From the NCBI GenBank assembly GCA_017999915.1, contig JAGNKX010000013.1:102143-166142 (forward strand): 64,000 bases of DNA, read 5' to 3'. The notes below the pieces were generated by a model, which did no database searches, was not told the DNA's origin, and worked only from the letters and a program-made list of their open reading frames with translations. A program made the position numbers and the translations under genes. Of this stretch, positions 1 to 8,592 are shown in pieces. Every line of letters starts with the position of its first letter. Positions within the stretch are counted from its first letter, which is position 1. The stretch comes from Spirochaetota bacterium. Lineage in GTDB: Bacteria; Spirochaetota; UBA4802; UBA5550.

Positions 1-114
1 CCCTCCTTTTTTTATCGGGCAATAAAATAATTGATTAAAATCAGGTATTATTCGATAATATGAACAGCAGCGCCAGTGTCAGCGCATGCACCAATTATTG
101 GCAGGGGATCGGTC

Positions 115-1320
115 GTGATCCAGATAAACCAGAGAAAAAACAGGGATTTCCAGGAATTCGAAGATGTCGAGGAAGTCGCCAGCATCCTTAAATCCCAGTT
201 CACCAACCGCAGGCTCTATATCAAATACGCGGTGGATAAAACCGAGATAACCATCAATGAATACAATTCCGATGGCACCATGATGGTGGTTACCGATCCA
301 AACTACAAGAACGAAGGCAACACCATCATAATATACGGCCTGTCCGACAAGTATGTCGAGGTGGATCTCGAGATAATCGAAGAGCGCGGTCCCGGCTATT
401 ATCACTGCAAGGTCAAGACCGCGCGACGCGCCCTGCGGGGACGCCGCGACCTGCGATTCAAGGTCGCGCCGGACGACGTGGTGGCCACCAATTTCAGGAT
501 TTCGCGACACACCATAGACGTCTCGAGCTTCAATATCCCGACCAGCATCAAGGTCGTCCTCGAGCAGTTCCAGTCCCAGAACTCGAAGATGAGCGATGTG
601 CTCCGCGTGGACGTGTTCAAGCCCGACGACAGGGACCGTCTCCTCGTCCAGATGAAAAAGAGCGGCAAGACCCTCTGGATCGCGAACACCGCCGAGGCCG
701 ATTCATACAATGCGATGAATGACGATTTTATAGACATGCATGACCTGTACGGGGACGACCTCCCCGCGGTCATGAAACGCTATATCGAGAGGGGCTACAA
801 GTCGATCCTGGCGGTTCCCATCATCTACATCACCGAGTCGTCGTCATCGGTGCCCTTCGCCTACATCCAGCTCATATCGAAGAGCAAGAATTTCTCCATC
901 GATGACGTTCTCTCGGTGAAAGATCATTCGTTCAAGCTGATCGACAGGATCAGGGACGCCAATACGCACCTCATCCCGATGCACCAGCGGGTGGTGGACA
1001 TCAGCCGCGGCGGAGCGAAGCTCAGGATCACGGACAAAAATCTGCAGAAATACATCATGCGATCCAAGGGATTCATATTCGACCTGGTGTTCAAGCTCCA
1101 GGCCCCCATCACGATATTCGGCGAGGTCAAGGTTTCCTACACGGACGACGATGATAACCTGATGGTCGGTGTCGACTTCGAGGGGAACTCGTCCCGCAAG
1201 GACGAGATGAAGCGGTACTACTCGATCCTCAAGCCGATGGAGACCGATTACAAGGCGAAGCTCCTGAAGTCGATGAAAAACCGTAAAAAGGAGACGCCCT
1301 CTCCGCCGCCCGAACAGTAG
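115..1320 (+). CDS. DUF1577/PilZ-like protein
   Basis: Uncharacterised cytosolic protein of about 401 residues. The C-terminal third carries a PilZ-like pattern (VDISRGGAKLRI near residue 315 and VGVDFEG about 50 residues later), typical of a c-di-GMP binding beta barrel. An arginine-rich stretch near residue 105 (RRALRGRRDLRF) resembles the RxxxR part of such domains. The middle resembles a GAF-type fold, which is inference. Overall it fits the DUF1577 family that I know from Leptospira. The start is chosen at GTG 115 because AGGGGA lies 6 nt upstream; a GTG at 76 lacks a ribosome site. It converges with tsaB 7 nt away. No signal peptide is visible. A role in c-di-GMP signalling is inferred only. 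Confidence 0.6.
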   Translation: MIQINQRKNRDFQEFEDVEEVASILKSQFTNRRLYIKYAVDKTEITINEYNSDGTMMVVTDPNYKNEGNTIIIYGLSDKYVEVDLEIIEERGPGYYHCKVKTARRALRGRRDLRFKVAPDDVVATNFRISRHTIDVSSFNIPTSIKVVLEQFQSQNSKMSDVLRVDVFKPDDRDRLLVQMKKSGKTLWIANTAEADSYNAMNDDFIDMHDLYGDDLPAVMKRYIERGYKSILAVPIIYITESSSSVPFAYIQLISKSKNFSIDDVLSVKDHSFKLIDRIRDANTHLIPMHQRVVDISRGGAKLRITDKNLQKYIMRSKGFIFDLVFKLQAPITIFGEVKVSYTDDDDNLMVGVDFEGNSSRKDEMKRYYSILKPMETDYKAKLLKSMKNRKKETPSPPPEQ

Positions 1321-1327
1321 GGCGCCT

Positions 1328-2029
1328 TCATTTGTTTTCCCTTAATTCCTTCGCGATTTCCGCATCTGATTTTCTCGCATAATAGGGCACGACCCTGTTG
1401 TAATCGCCGTAGCCGGCGGGACTCTTCAGGTATGTTTCACGGACCAGGCCGCAGATGACGGTCCCGGACGGCTTGAAATTATCCAGGAATACTCCATGCT
1501 CCAGGGTGGCGGCGGCCTGCCTGTATTTTTCAACGCCGTTGCCGATGAGATAGGTCTTCCGCGACCGGTCCGCGCCGTCCAGCAGTCGTTCCATCGGGTA
1601 ATCCCCTGGCGCTATGACCTCCCGCGGCGACAGGGCGGATTCGCCCGCGCGGTAGAGGGCCCCGAAGACCCGCCCCTTTTTCGCGTCAAAGACAACCAGG
1701 ATGTTCTCGCCGGGATCGGCCTTGACCGATACGGCATAAAGGAGATGCGTGTGGATTCCCACCAGGGGTTTGCCGAGAACCTGCGCGAGCATGCGCGCCG
1801 CAGATACGGCGATCCTGATGCCGGTGAATGACCCGGGTCCCACGCCAACGCCCAGGCAGTCGAGGTCGCCGGCGGCGAGGCCGAGGCGTTCCAGACAGAC
1901 GCCGATGGTATCCATGATCGTCACCGAGTGCGACGTGCTGACCACGATCGACGCTTCCGATGCTTCATCGCCCCTGGCCGCGGCAATGATCTCCAGGGAC
2001 GAGGCGGTATCAATCACCAGGATATTCAA
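1328..2029 (-). CDS. tsaB: tRNA t6A biosynthesis protein TsaB
   Basis: TsaB is the inactive Kae1-like partner of TsaD in threonylcarbamoyl transfer to A37 of ANN-decoding tRNAs, in the cytosol. The N-terminus (NILVIDTA), the segment GVGVGPGSFTGIRI near residue 70 and the length (about 233 residues) are typical. The start is taken as TTG 2029 because AGGAG sits 8 nt before it and the product then begins directly at the first beta strand; an ATG at 2056 would add nine residues. The gene overlaps the end of tsaE by about 20 nt, suggesting translational coupling. Both belong to the same complex, TsaBDE; tsaD is not in this window. Confidence 0.92.
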   Translation of the reverse strand: MNILVIDTASSLEIIAAARGDEASEASIVVSTSHSVTIMDTIGVCLERLGLAAGDLDCLGVGVGPGSFTGIRIAVSAARMLAQVLGKPLVGIHTHLLYAVSVKADPGENILVVFDAKKGRVFGALYRAGESALSPREVIAPGDYPMERLLDGADRSRKTYLIGNGVEKYRQAAATLEHGVFLDNFKPSGTVICGLVRETYLKSPAGYGDYNRVVPYYARKSDAEIAKELRENK

Positions 2030-2435
2030 TGATAATGCTCCTGCTCGTTTCATCAAGGTACTCGATGCGCAGCGTGATGCGGGCCTCCGGGAGCCTTCCC
2101 GGAGCCCTATCCGCCCATTCTATGACGGATATGCCGTCGTCCTCCCAGTATTCTTCGAAGAAGAGCTGGTCAAGCTCTTCTTCCCTGCTGATCCGGTAGA
2201 GATCAAAGTGGTAGAGGGGGAGGGGGCCCTCGTACGCTTCCATAAGGGTGAAGGTGGGGCTGGTTATCTCATCGGTAATTCCAATGCCCCTGGCGATTCC
2301 CTTGGCGATTATTGTTTTTCCGGCGCCGAGATCGCCCACAAGGGCGAAGACAGCGCCGCGGGCCGCCTCTTTCCCGAGCTGTTCAGCCAGGGCGAGGGTT
2401 TCTTCCATTGAATGTGATATCACGGTGCGCTTCAT
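2010..2435 (-). CDS. tsaE: tRNA t6A biosynthesis ATPase TsaE
   Basis: TsaE is the small ATPase that drives turnover of the TsaBD complex in t6A synthesis. The Walker A motif GDLGAGKT is at about residues 34-41, followed by the family signature SPTFTLMEAYEG and YHFDLYRI. Length is 141 residues from ATG 2435, close to the family norm; upstream in-frame codons back to 2525 look non-coding and hydrophobic by chance. It is the first gene of the tsaE-tsaB pair on the minus strand. The ribosome site is weak. Divergent from the TetR gene starting at 2606. Confidence 0.92.
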   Translation of the reverse strand: MKRTVISHSMEETLALAEQLGKEAARGAVFALVGDLGAGKTIIAKGIARGIGITDEITSPTFTLMEAYEGPLPLYHFDLYRISREEELDQLFFEEYWEDDGISVIEWADRAPGRLPEARITLRIEYLDETSRSIIIEYPGD

Positions 2436-2605
2436 GGATAACAATCTTTGCCGAGTGCTCCGGCAATGGCAAGAAAAAATCCCGACCATTTTCACATAAC
2501 ATGCAAATAAAACTATTAAAAGCATATTTTTGTTGTATTTTTTTCTTGATTAATTATAGTACGTTTAACAAATATGCCTCTCAGAATAAATCGGGGGGAG
2601 ATGTC

Positions 2606-3214
2606 ATGGCCACCATCCCAAAAGAAGAAAAGGCAAAAAAGAAAAGAAAGATAATAATTGAAGCCCTGAAAAGGCTACTCGATAAAGACGTGTATTCCCG
2701 CATAACGGTACAGGAAATCGCCGATGAGGCCGGTTTCTCCAAGGGAGGCGTTCTCCATTATTTCCCCACGAAAGAAGATATTTACCTGGAGCTGATCGAG
2801 GAGATCTTCACCGAGTTTGTCCAGGCCCACAGCTCGATCCTGGAATGGGAGCTCGGCACCGACAAGGTGGCGCCCATTTCCGCGCTGGTCGGCGCTGAAA
2901 ATTTCATCATCGATAAAAGAAATATCAAGATCATCATGAATATCGTCCTCTACGCCTTTGAGGAAGAGAAGATCATGAAGATCGTTAGCAAATACATCCG
3001 GTTGCATCGCAACTTCTACGATAGCATCATATCAGATCTGACGAAGGACGCGAAGGGCCGCGCAAAGACGGACGTTCCGTCGAAGTATCTCTCGCGAATC
3101 ACCCAGACGATCGTTCTGTTCATCGGCCTTCTCGAATCGATCGATCCCTCGGATCCGACGGAAATGGATTATCTCGAAATAGTCAAGTTTGTCACCTCCC
3201 TCCTCAGGGGATAA
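2606..3214 (+). CDS. TetR/AcrR family transcriptional regulator
   Basis: A 202-residue one-component repressor. The N-terminal helix-turn-helix is clear: RITVQEIADEAGFSKGGVLH followed by YFPTKEDIY at residues 33-61. The C-terminal ligand domain is not recognisable to a specific effector. The start at ATG 2606 follows GGGGGGAG 5 nt upstream; the open frame further upstream overlaps the divergent tsaE gene and is not coding. Its first residues are lysine-rich. No palindromic operator was seen in the short region upstream. The next gene (DUF115) follows closely on the same strand, but a functional link is not evident. Confidence 0.85.
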   Translation: MATIPKEEKAKKKRKIIIEALKRLLDKDVYSRITVQEIADEAGFSKGGVLHYFPTKEDIYLELIEEIFTEFVQAHSSILEWELGTDKVAPISALVGAENFIIDKRNIKIIMNIVLYAFEEEKIMKIVSKYIRLHRNFYDSIISDLTKDAKGRAKTDVPSKYLSRITQTIVLFIGLLESIDPSDPTEMDYLEIVKFVTSLLRG

Positions 3215-3288
3215 ACAGAACGCGGGGCTTGCCGATGGCGCGCCGCGGGACGGCCGAGCGCCGGGACGGCGCTGTCAGGAATACGGCC

Positions 3289-4197
3289 ATGGTGGACAGG
3301 GAAGAACTCTACAGCAGCCTCAATGAAGGGATCCTGGCGGAGCGGCTGGTGTCCTTTGAGCGCAATCTCCGGAAAAATATCGATCTGATCCGCCGCCACG
3401 GCGGCCTGCGGAGGATTGTTCCCGCCCTTGACGGGAAAATGGCCGTGGTCATCGCCGCCGGGCCCTCCCTGGATGATAATACCGATCTCCTCAGGCAATA
3501 CCAGCACCGCCAGGAGCTGGTCTACATCGCCGCCGACATGGCCCTCCGGCCCCTGGCGCAACGGGGGATCGTCCCCCGCTTTGTCGTGTCCTGTGAAACG
3601 AGCCCCGTGGATTTTTTCGGCGGCATCGACACCTCGAAGATGCACCTCCTCGCCTTCAGCTGCATGAGCCACGCCAATCTCCTGAGGTGGCGCGGCGGCG
3701 TGAGCTTCTATAACTGGATGATGCGGCGTCCCGAATACGAAAGCCTGTGGGAGCGTGCCGGGCAGGACCTCGGCTTCGTGGCGACGGGCGGCCTGGTCAC
3801 CACTCAGGCCGTGGCCTTCGCCATGGGGTGCGGGATCAGCGGCCTTGTCCTTGCGGGCAATGACCTCGGCTTTACTGAACGGTACCACGCGCGCGAATCG
3901 GTGCCGTGCCGTGCCTCGGTGGACGGAGGTGAGCGCCTGGCGCCGCCGGAGTCGCGCGAGATGGCCCGGCGCCGCCGCGCCATGGAATACCGGATAGAGC
4001 GGGGGGCGAGGAGCTTCTATACCACGGGGCAGTTCCTCGCGGCGAAGATGTGGCTTGAAGACCTCTTCAAGGGGAATCGGATCCCCGTATATGACTGCAG
4101 CGATCCGGGCTGCTCGGAAAAATATGTTGCAAAAATGGATTTGAAGGACGTACTGTATTCCCTGCCGGGAAGGAATAAAAGGAAAAGGAGAAAGTAA
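3289..4197 (+). CDS. DUF115 (MptE/Maf-like) protein
   Basis: About 302 residues containing the DUF115 core: AVVIAAGPSLDDN near residue 50, then MTT-like beta strands and LAGNDLGF near residue 190. This family includes 6-hydroxymethylpterin diphosphokinase-like folds and motility-associated glycosyltransferase factors (Maf) that modify flagellins. Placed next to flbD and flagellar genes, a role in flagellar glycosylation is plausible but inferred. Start at ATG 3289 (AGGA 8 nt upstream) is preferred; TTG 3229 or ATG 3235 would add an arginine-rich tail that looks translated from non-coding DNA. The stop codon overlaps the flbD start (TAATG). Confidence 0.72.
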   Translation: MVDREELYSSLNEGILAERLVSFERNLRKNIDLIRRHGGLRRIVPALDGKMAVVIAAGPSLDDNTDLLRQYQHRQELVYIAADMALRPLAQRGIVPRFVVSCETSPVDFFGGIDTSKMHLLAFSCMSHANLLRWRGGVSFYNWMMRRPEYESLWERAGQDLGFVATGGLVTTQAVAFAMGCGISGLVLAGNDLGFTERYHARESVPCRASVDGGERLAPPESREMARRRRAMEYRIERGARSFYTTGQFLAAKMWLEDLFKGNRIPVYDCSDPGCSEKYVAKMDLKDVLYSLPGRNKRKRRK

Positions 4198-4397
4198 TGA
4201 TAACGCTGCATAAGCTCAATGGCACTGAATTCATCCTCAACGACCATCATATAGAAACAATTGAAGCGACGCCTGACAGCGTGGTGACCCTGGTGAACGA
4301 TAAAAAATACATTGTGAAAGAATCAACGGGGGAAATAATAAGCAAGATCAAGGACTATCAGGCGGAAATACTGAAACGATTGCAGTCCATCCAATGA
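4197..4397 (+). CDS. flbD: FlbD/SwrD flagellar protein
   Basis: A 66-residue protein matching the small FlbD/SwrD family. It opens MITLHKLNGTEFILN, has IETIEATPDSVVTL and ends in a short helix. In Bacillus SwrD raises swarming motor torque, and in spirochaetes this gene usually sits beside motA-motB-fliL. Here motA and motB do not follow; a STAS gene does. It starts one base inside the previous stop (TAATG) with AAGGAG just upstream, so it is translationally coupled to DUF115. Confidence 0.88.
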   Translation: MITLHKLNGTEFILNDHHIETIEATPDSVVTLVNDKKYIVKESTGEIISKIKDYQAEILKRLQSIQ

Positions 4398-4465
4398 GGC
4401 CTCCGCCGATTTACGTCTTGACATGCAGGGGGAGTGCGTTACCATAGCAGCAGAGGGAGTTGTGT

Positions 4466-4810
4466 ATGGTTTTGATTACAACCGAGGACCACGGCAAGGT
4501 CATCATCATGAATATCCAGGGAGAGTTCTATATAGACAGCCTTGAAAGCGCGGAAGAGGCGTGGAACCTGGTGCTGGCGAAAAAACCGAAGGTGGTCGCT
4601 CTCAACTGTAAAAGCATTAAGTACATAGATTCATCGGCGATCGGGATCCTGGTTAAATTCCTGAACAGCGCCCTTAAGCAGAAAACCGAAATGATTTTTT
4701 ATGATCTGAACGATTCCATATTGACGGTTTTCAAAACGGCCAAGCTTAACAATTTTTTTAAAATAATGTCCAAGATGCAGTTCGAAATGGAATATCTGGA
4801 AAACCAATAA
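4466..4810 (+). CDS. STAS-domain anti-sigma factor antagonist
   Basis: A 114-residue single STAS domain related to SpoIIAA/RsbV. The phosphorylatable serine motif YIDSSAIGILVKFL lies at about residues 53-66. Such proteins bind and titrate anti-sigma kinases and switch state by phosphorylation. Start at ATG 4466 with GGGAG 6 nt upstream; a TTG six bases earlier is possible. No kinase or phosphatase partner is adjacent, so the target is unknown. A second STAS gene lies at 38631. A GC hairpin at 4820-4832 follows the stop but lacks a T-run. Confidence 0.82.
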   Translation: MVLITTEDHGKVIIMNIQGEFYIDSLESAEEAWNLVLAKKPKVVALNCKSIKYIDSSAIGILVKFLNSALKQKTEMIFYDLNDSILTVFKTAKLNNFFKIMSKMQFEMEYLENQ

Positions 4811-5342
4811 TTTCCCTCCGGGGCCGGGCCCCTTGACCTCGTTAATATGCTTCTCTTTCGAAATGAACTGCCAATCATAAAAAACCGGATCATATTTCTT
4901 CTGATACAGCAATGGTTTTATATTGTGGGGCGATCCCTTCGCCCTTTATCTGCTGTTATTCGGCTTGATTTCTCTGAATAAAATAGTTTCTTCATTCATT
5001 TTTAATGCCGACAATACAGTGAGGGTGCTTGGTGTAACAAGAGTATATTGGAAAAATCATTATTAATAAGGAAAAATCACGAAAAATAGAGGATAAAAAA
5101 ATATATATAACACTTTTCCAAAAATGAATAAATTAATTGACATAAATAGTCATATATGATAATTATGTCACATATTTCTACATTAATTTAATTACATTAT
5201 AGTTTTTCTGGTGTTTATAATTGAGCTAAAAAATAATCGTTCTGAGGCAGTGATCTGTTGGATATACGACGTGAAATAATATATTATTAAGTTGTCACAG
5301 TGCCTTCTATTAATAATCTACAGATTATGAAAAGGAACTAAT
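4811..5342. other. AT-rich gap before the flagellar operon
   Basis: About 530 nt without a convincing gene, much richer in A+T than its flanks. It holds the nested inverted repeat at 5138-5170 and a TTGACA hexamer at 5137-5142 with GATAAT only 15 nt later. A sub-optimal sigma-70-type promoter for fliL is therefore possible but not secure. No sigma-28 promoter with correct spacing was found. Confidence 0.5.
5138..5170. repeat. nested palindrome upstream of fliL
   Basis: Arms TGACATAA (5138-5145) and TTATGTCA (5163-5170) are perfect inverted repeats. They surround a second perfect palindrome, TCATATATGA (5150-5159), that shares almost the same centre. It overlaps a TTGACA hexamer. This could be a dimeric regulator operator for the flagellar operon or a hairpin; the binding protein is unknown. 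Confidence 0.4.
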
Positions 5343-5876
5343 ATGGGCGAAGATGAAAAAGAAGAGATAATAGAGGAAGAAGAGGAAGCGCCAAAGGAAC
5401 CGGAGGCGGGTCGACGCTTCGAGGCGTCGAAATTAGTCAAGATATTGCTCTACGTGGCGGGCGGCATTCTTCTTATCGTGCTGGTGACCGGTATTTCGTA
5501 CTTGGTGGCAAAATACGTACAGGAAAGCAGTTACCAGAAGAGGCAGGATATCGTGGCGGCCCCGCCGCCTCCGCCCCTGGCCAGTTACGAGCTGCCGGAT
5601 TTTTCGAAGACCACGGCCGACGCCGAGCCGCATTTTGTGAAAATGAAGATTTCGCTGGCCTACGAGACGAATGTGGAGCTTAACAACGAGCTGGTGCAGC
5701 GCCGCGATCAGATACAGCATATCGTCAATATCATTCTCCAGGGAAAGAAGTTCGAGGATCTTGACACGGTAAGCGACTCCGTCGCCCTTGCCGAGGAGAT
5801 CAAGGCGCATATAAACGTGATCCTCATATCCGGCAAGATCAAGGAAGTGTATTTCAAGGAGCTGGTGGTTAACTAG
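5343..5876 (+). CDS. fliL: Flagellar basal body protein FliL
   Basis: FliL is an inner-membrane protein around the stator that supports motor torque. The 177-residue product has an acidic cytoplasmic N-terminus (runs of glutamate, residues 4-16) and one membrane helix at about 33-57. A proline-rich linker (PPPPPL) follows, then the periplasmic stomatin-like domain ending in IKEVYFKELVVN, where the family's C-terminal YF motif sits. AAGGA precedes the ATG. First gene of the export operon; 30 nt to fliY. fliM, usually next in spirochaetes, is missing here. Confidence 0.93.
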   Translation: MGEDEKEEIIEEEEEAPKEPEAGRRFEASKLVKILLYVAGGILLIVLVTGISYLVAKYVQESSYQKRQDIVAAPPPPPLASYELPDFSKTTADAEPHFVKMKISLAYETNVELNNELVQRRDQIQHIVNIILQGKKFEDLDTVSDSVALAEEIKAHINVILISGKIKEVYFKELVVN

Positions 5877-5906
5877 GCGGGATTTTTTTAATCGTGGGAG
5901 GAGCAT

Positions 5907-6959
5907 ATGGGTGATGGATCATTATCACAAGACGAAATAGATGCGTTATTACAGGGCGCAGATGACATGTTGTCACCGGCTAGCGGGCCGGCCGCCGCGG
6001 ATGCGGGCCGGGGCCGGGGCATGTTTCCGCCGAACGAGTTAAACGCGATACGGGATGCTCTAAACTCCGCCGTCGGATCGGTCGCGCCGTCACTTTCCGG
6101 TTACCTGGGGGGGAGGAACCTCCGTATTTCCAGGCCGTTCATAGAAGTGAAGCACCAGGAAGCGGTGCGCGCCGATTTCCCCGCCCGCTACGTCCAGGTG
6201 TCCATGGATTACAGCGGCGCAATGAACGGCAGGAACCTCATCATTTTCAATTACCAGGACGCCGGCTCCATATCGTCCCTCATGATGGGCGATGACCGGG
6301 GCGCTCCCCCCGCGGAGATGTCCGAGGCGCACCAGAGCACGATACAGGAATTCACGAACCAGCTCCTCTCTTCCATGGCGACGCAGTTCAGCGGGGCCCT
6401 GGGGGGCGGCATAAACACAACGCCGGCGACGCTGTCCCTGGCGAACGGCGGCAACGATCTCCAGCTCCCGCCGGGGGCCGACCTTATCAAGGTCACCTAT
6501 GATTTCGCCATTGACGGCATTCTCAATTCCAAGCTGTACCATGTCATGGACATTTCCCTGGGGCAGGGGCTGTCGAGCGGCTCGGGCGTCATGGCCCAGC
6601 CGGTAAGCCAGCCCCAGCAGTTTCCGGCCCATGCGGCCCAGGTGGGCATAAGCCCGGTCAAGTTCCCGCCGCTGGACGAGGGCATCCCTCCCAGCGTCGG
6701 CGGCAATATATCGCTCATCCTTGACGTGCCGATGACCCTGACGGTGGAGCTGGGGCGCACCACGCAGCTCGTCCAGGACATCCTGGGACTGGGTGAAGGA
6801 TCGATCATCGAGCTTGACAAGCTGGCGGGCGAACCGGTGGACCTCCTCGTCAACGGCAAACTCATAGCCAAGGGCGAGGTTGTGGTCATCGACGAAAATT
6901 TCGGGGTCCGGGTGACGGATATCGTGAGCCCGGCAGAAAGGCTTTCGGGAATACAATAA
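5907..6959 (+). CDS. fliY: Flagellar motor switch protein FliY (FliN domain)
   Basis: A 350-residue C-ring protein. It begins with the CheY-binding peptide LSQDEIDALLQG (residues 5-16). A CheC-like middle domain follows (for example MSEAHQSTIQEFTNQLLSSM near residue 134). It ends with a SpoA/FliN domain at about 265-345 (LDVPMTLTVELGRTTQLVQD, then VTDIVSPAERL). This three-part layout is FliY rather than FliM, whose middle domain and sequence differ. GGAGGAG precedes the ATG. A hairpin with a T-run sits directly at its stop codon. Confidence 0.9.
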   Translation: MGDGSLSQDEIDALLQGADDMLSPASGPAAADAGRGRGMFPPNELNAIRDALNSAVGSVAPSLSGYLGGRNLRISRPFIEVKHQEAVRADFPARYVQVSMDYSGAMNGRNLIIFNYQDAGSISSLMMGDDRGAPPAEMSEAHQSTIQEFTNQLLSSMATQFSGALGGGINTTPATLSLANGGNDLQLPPGADLIKVTYDFAIDGILNSKLYHVMDISLGQGLSSGSGVMAQPVSQPQQFPAHAAQVGISPVKFPPLDEGIPPSVGGNISLILDVPMTLTVELGRTTQLVQDILGLGEGSIIELDKLAGEPVDLLVNGKLIAKGEVVVIDENFGVRVTDIVSPAERLSGIQ

Positions 6960-6990
6960 TATGGCGGTGGCGTACATCGCCATATTTTTT
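6959..6990 (+). terminator. hairpin with T-run after fliY
   Basis: ATATGGCG (6959-6966) pairs with CGCCATAT (6978-6985) around an 11-nt loop, followed by TTTTT to 6990. It has the form of an intrinsic terminator but lies inside the export operon, so it may attenuate expression of fliO onward or protect the upstream mRNA 3' end. Confidence 0.55.
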
Positions 6991-7025
6991 AACCTTTTTT
7001 AATGAGACATAAGACAGGATAATAG

Positions 7026-7820
7026 ATGAAAAGAAACGTCGTACATGCATTTTCACTGGCTGCCATTATTATTTTTACCTGCGCGGCGGTATTATGTCCC
7101 ATTGGTCTTGAGGCGAAGCAGAAAAAGCGCCAGCCGAAGCAGGAACAGGCGCGGCAGGAGCAAAAGGCCGCGGCAGAGGAAAAGCAGGAGAGCGCCGGGG
7201 AGTCCAGGGCGGCCCAGGATGGCAATGAAGCCGGCGAGGTTGCGCAGGACAAGGAAGCCGCGAAGGAAAGCACCGAAGGGGTGCCGACCAAAGATTTCAA
7301 GGAAGATGATTTCAAGCCCCAGGTGGACGAGCCGTCGGCCGTCTGGATGTTCATAAAGATGATCTTCGTCCTCGGTATTTTCGGGGGCGGTTTTTTTTAT
7401 TTCTGGCGGTTTATCACCAAGAAGTCGGGCATCGGACTCTTCGGCGGTGAAGCCATCAAGGTGCTGTCGGTGGCCCCCCTGGGTCAGAACAAGTATCTCC
7501 AGGTGGTCGACCTTGCCGGCAAGGTGCTGGTCATCGGCGTTTCGGACAACGCCATCAGCCTGATATCGGAAATAACGGAAAAGGACCAGATCGACAGGAT
7601 CAGGATCCTTTCGAACCGTGCCCCGTCGGCGGACCGGAAGGTCAGCGGGTTCCAGGAATATGTGATGAACGATATCGGCAAGCTCATAGACAAGGTCCGG
7701 GAGCTCAGGCACCGGGACCGGGGCGCCAGGACGACGGTCATCGACAACCCGGAAGACATCAAATACCTCCGGCAGCAGAGAGACAGATTGAAGGATTTAA
7801 ACGGTTCAGACCATGAATAA
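7026..7820 (+). CDS. fliO: Flagellar biosynthesis protein FliO
   Basis: FliO helps assemble the FliP ring of the flagellar export gate. The 264-residue protein has an N-terminal signal-like helix (residues 8-28) and a long lysine/glutamate/alanine-rich linker to about residue 100. One membrane helix lies at about 103-126, followed by the FliO domain (IKVLSVAPLGQNKYLQVVDL, residues 142-161). The extended periplasmic part is common in spirochaete FliO (FliZ). It overlaps fliP by 8 nt. Its product ends in a charged tail. Confidence 0.88.
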   Translation: MKRNVVHAFSLAAIIIFTCAAVLCPIGLEAKQKKRQPKQEQARQEQKAAAEEKQESAGESRAAQDGNEAGEVAQDKEAAKESTEGVPTKDFKEDDFKPQVDEPSAVWMFIKMIFVLGIFGGGFFYFWRFITKKSGIGLFGGEAIKVLSVAPLGQNKYLQVVDLAGKVLVIGVSDNAISLISEITEKDQIDRIRILSNRAPSADRKVSGFQEYVMNDIGKLIDKVRELRHRDRGARTTVIDNPEDIKYLRQQRDRLKDLNGSDHE

Positions 7821-8580
7821 GAAGATGCTGTTCATCGCGGCGGTCCTGGTGCTCTTCGGCGCCGGGATCTGCTATGCCCAGGACGTCGGCGGCGGGGTGC
7901 GCATGCCCATACCGAAGATCACCTTCGACATCAAGGAAGCGGCGGGGCCGCGCGACGTCGCCCTGTCCCTGCAGATCCTGTTCCTGCTGACCATCCTCAC
8001 CCTGGCGCCGGCCATCATCATGATGATGACCGCCTTCACCCGTGTCGTCATCGTGATGGACTTCATCAAGCGCGCCCTTTCATTGCAGCAGATGCCGCCG
8101 AACCAGATCATCATCGGCTTCTCCCTGTTCCTGACCTTCTTCATCATGGCCCCGACCTTCACGAAGATCAACGACGAGGCGCTCCAGCCGTACATGAAGG
8201 GGAAGATTGACAACGAGGCCTTCTTCAACAAGGGGATGGAGCCGTTGCGCGTTTTCATGTTCAAGCAGACCCGGGAGAAGGACATCGCCCTCTTCATCAA
8301 GCTCGCCAAGCTTCCGAAGCCGAAAAACCAGAAGGACGTGCCGACCTACTGCCTCGTGCCGGCCTTCATGATCAGCGAGCTGAAGCGCGCCTTCGAGATC
8401 GGGGTGCTCATTTTTATTCCATTTATTGTCATCGATATGATCGTGGCAAGCGCCCTCATGGCCATGGGGATGATCATGCTCCCGCCGGTCATGATCTCGC
8501 TGCCGTTCAAGATAATTCTGTTCATACTGGTCGACGGCTGGAACCTGCTCACCTATGAGCTGGTGCGGTCGTTCAAATAA
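7813..8580 (+). CDS. fliP: Flagellar export gate protein FliP
   Basis: Core subunit of the FliPQR export channel in the inner membrane. The 255-residue protein has a cleavable signal peptide (residues 1-22, ending ICYAQ). Conserved segments are LAPAIIMMMTAFTRVVIV near residue 63, MPPNQIIIGFSLFLTFFIM near 95, and the C-terminal helices with GMIMLPPVMISLPFKIILF. Length matches the family. Start overlaps fliO by 8 nt, so translation is coupled; fliQ starts 12 nt after its stop. Confidence 0.97.
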   Translation: MNKKMLFIAAVLVLFGAGICYAQDVGGGVRMPIPKITFDIKEAAGPRDVALSLQILFLLTILTLAPAIIMMMTAFTRVVIVMDFIKRALSLQQMPPNQIIIGFSLFLTFFIMAPTFTKINDEALQPYMKGKIDNEAFFNKGMEPLRVFMFKQTREKDIALFIKLAKLPKPKNQKDVPTYCLVPAFMISELKRAFEIGVLIFIPFIVIDMIVASALMAMGMIMLPPVMISLPFKIILFILVDGWNLLTYELVRSFK

Positions 8581-8592
8581 CGGGGTGGCGCG

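Noticed and set aside
4820..4832. GGGGC/GCCCC hairpin after the STAS gene as a terminator
   Set aside because: Five base pairs with a 3-nt loop and no T-run; too weak to call.
5007..5014. GCCGACAA, a sigma-28-like -10 before fliL
   Set aside because: The nearest TAAA lies 24 nt upstream instead of 15, so it is not a valid sigma-28 promoter.
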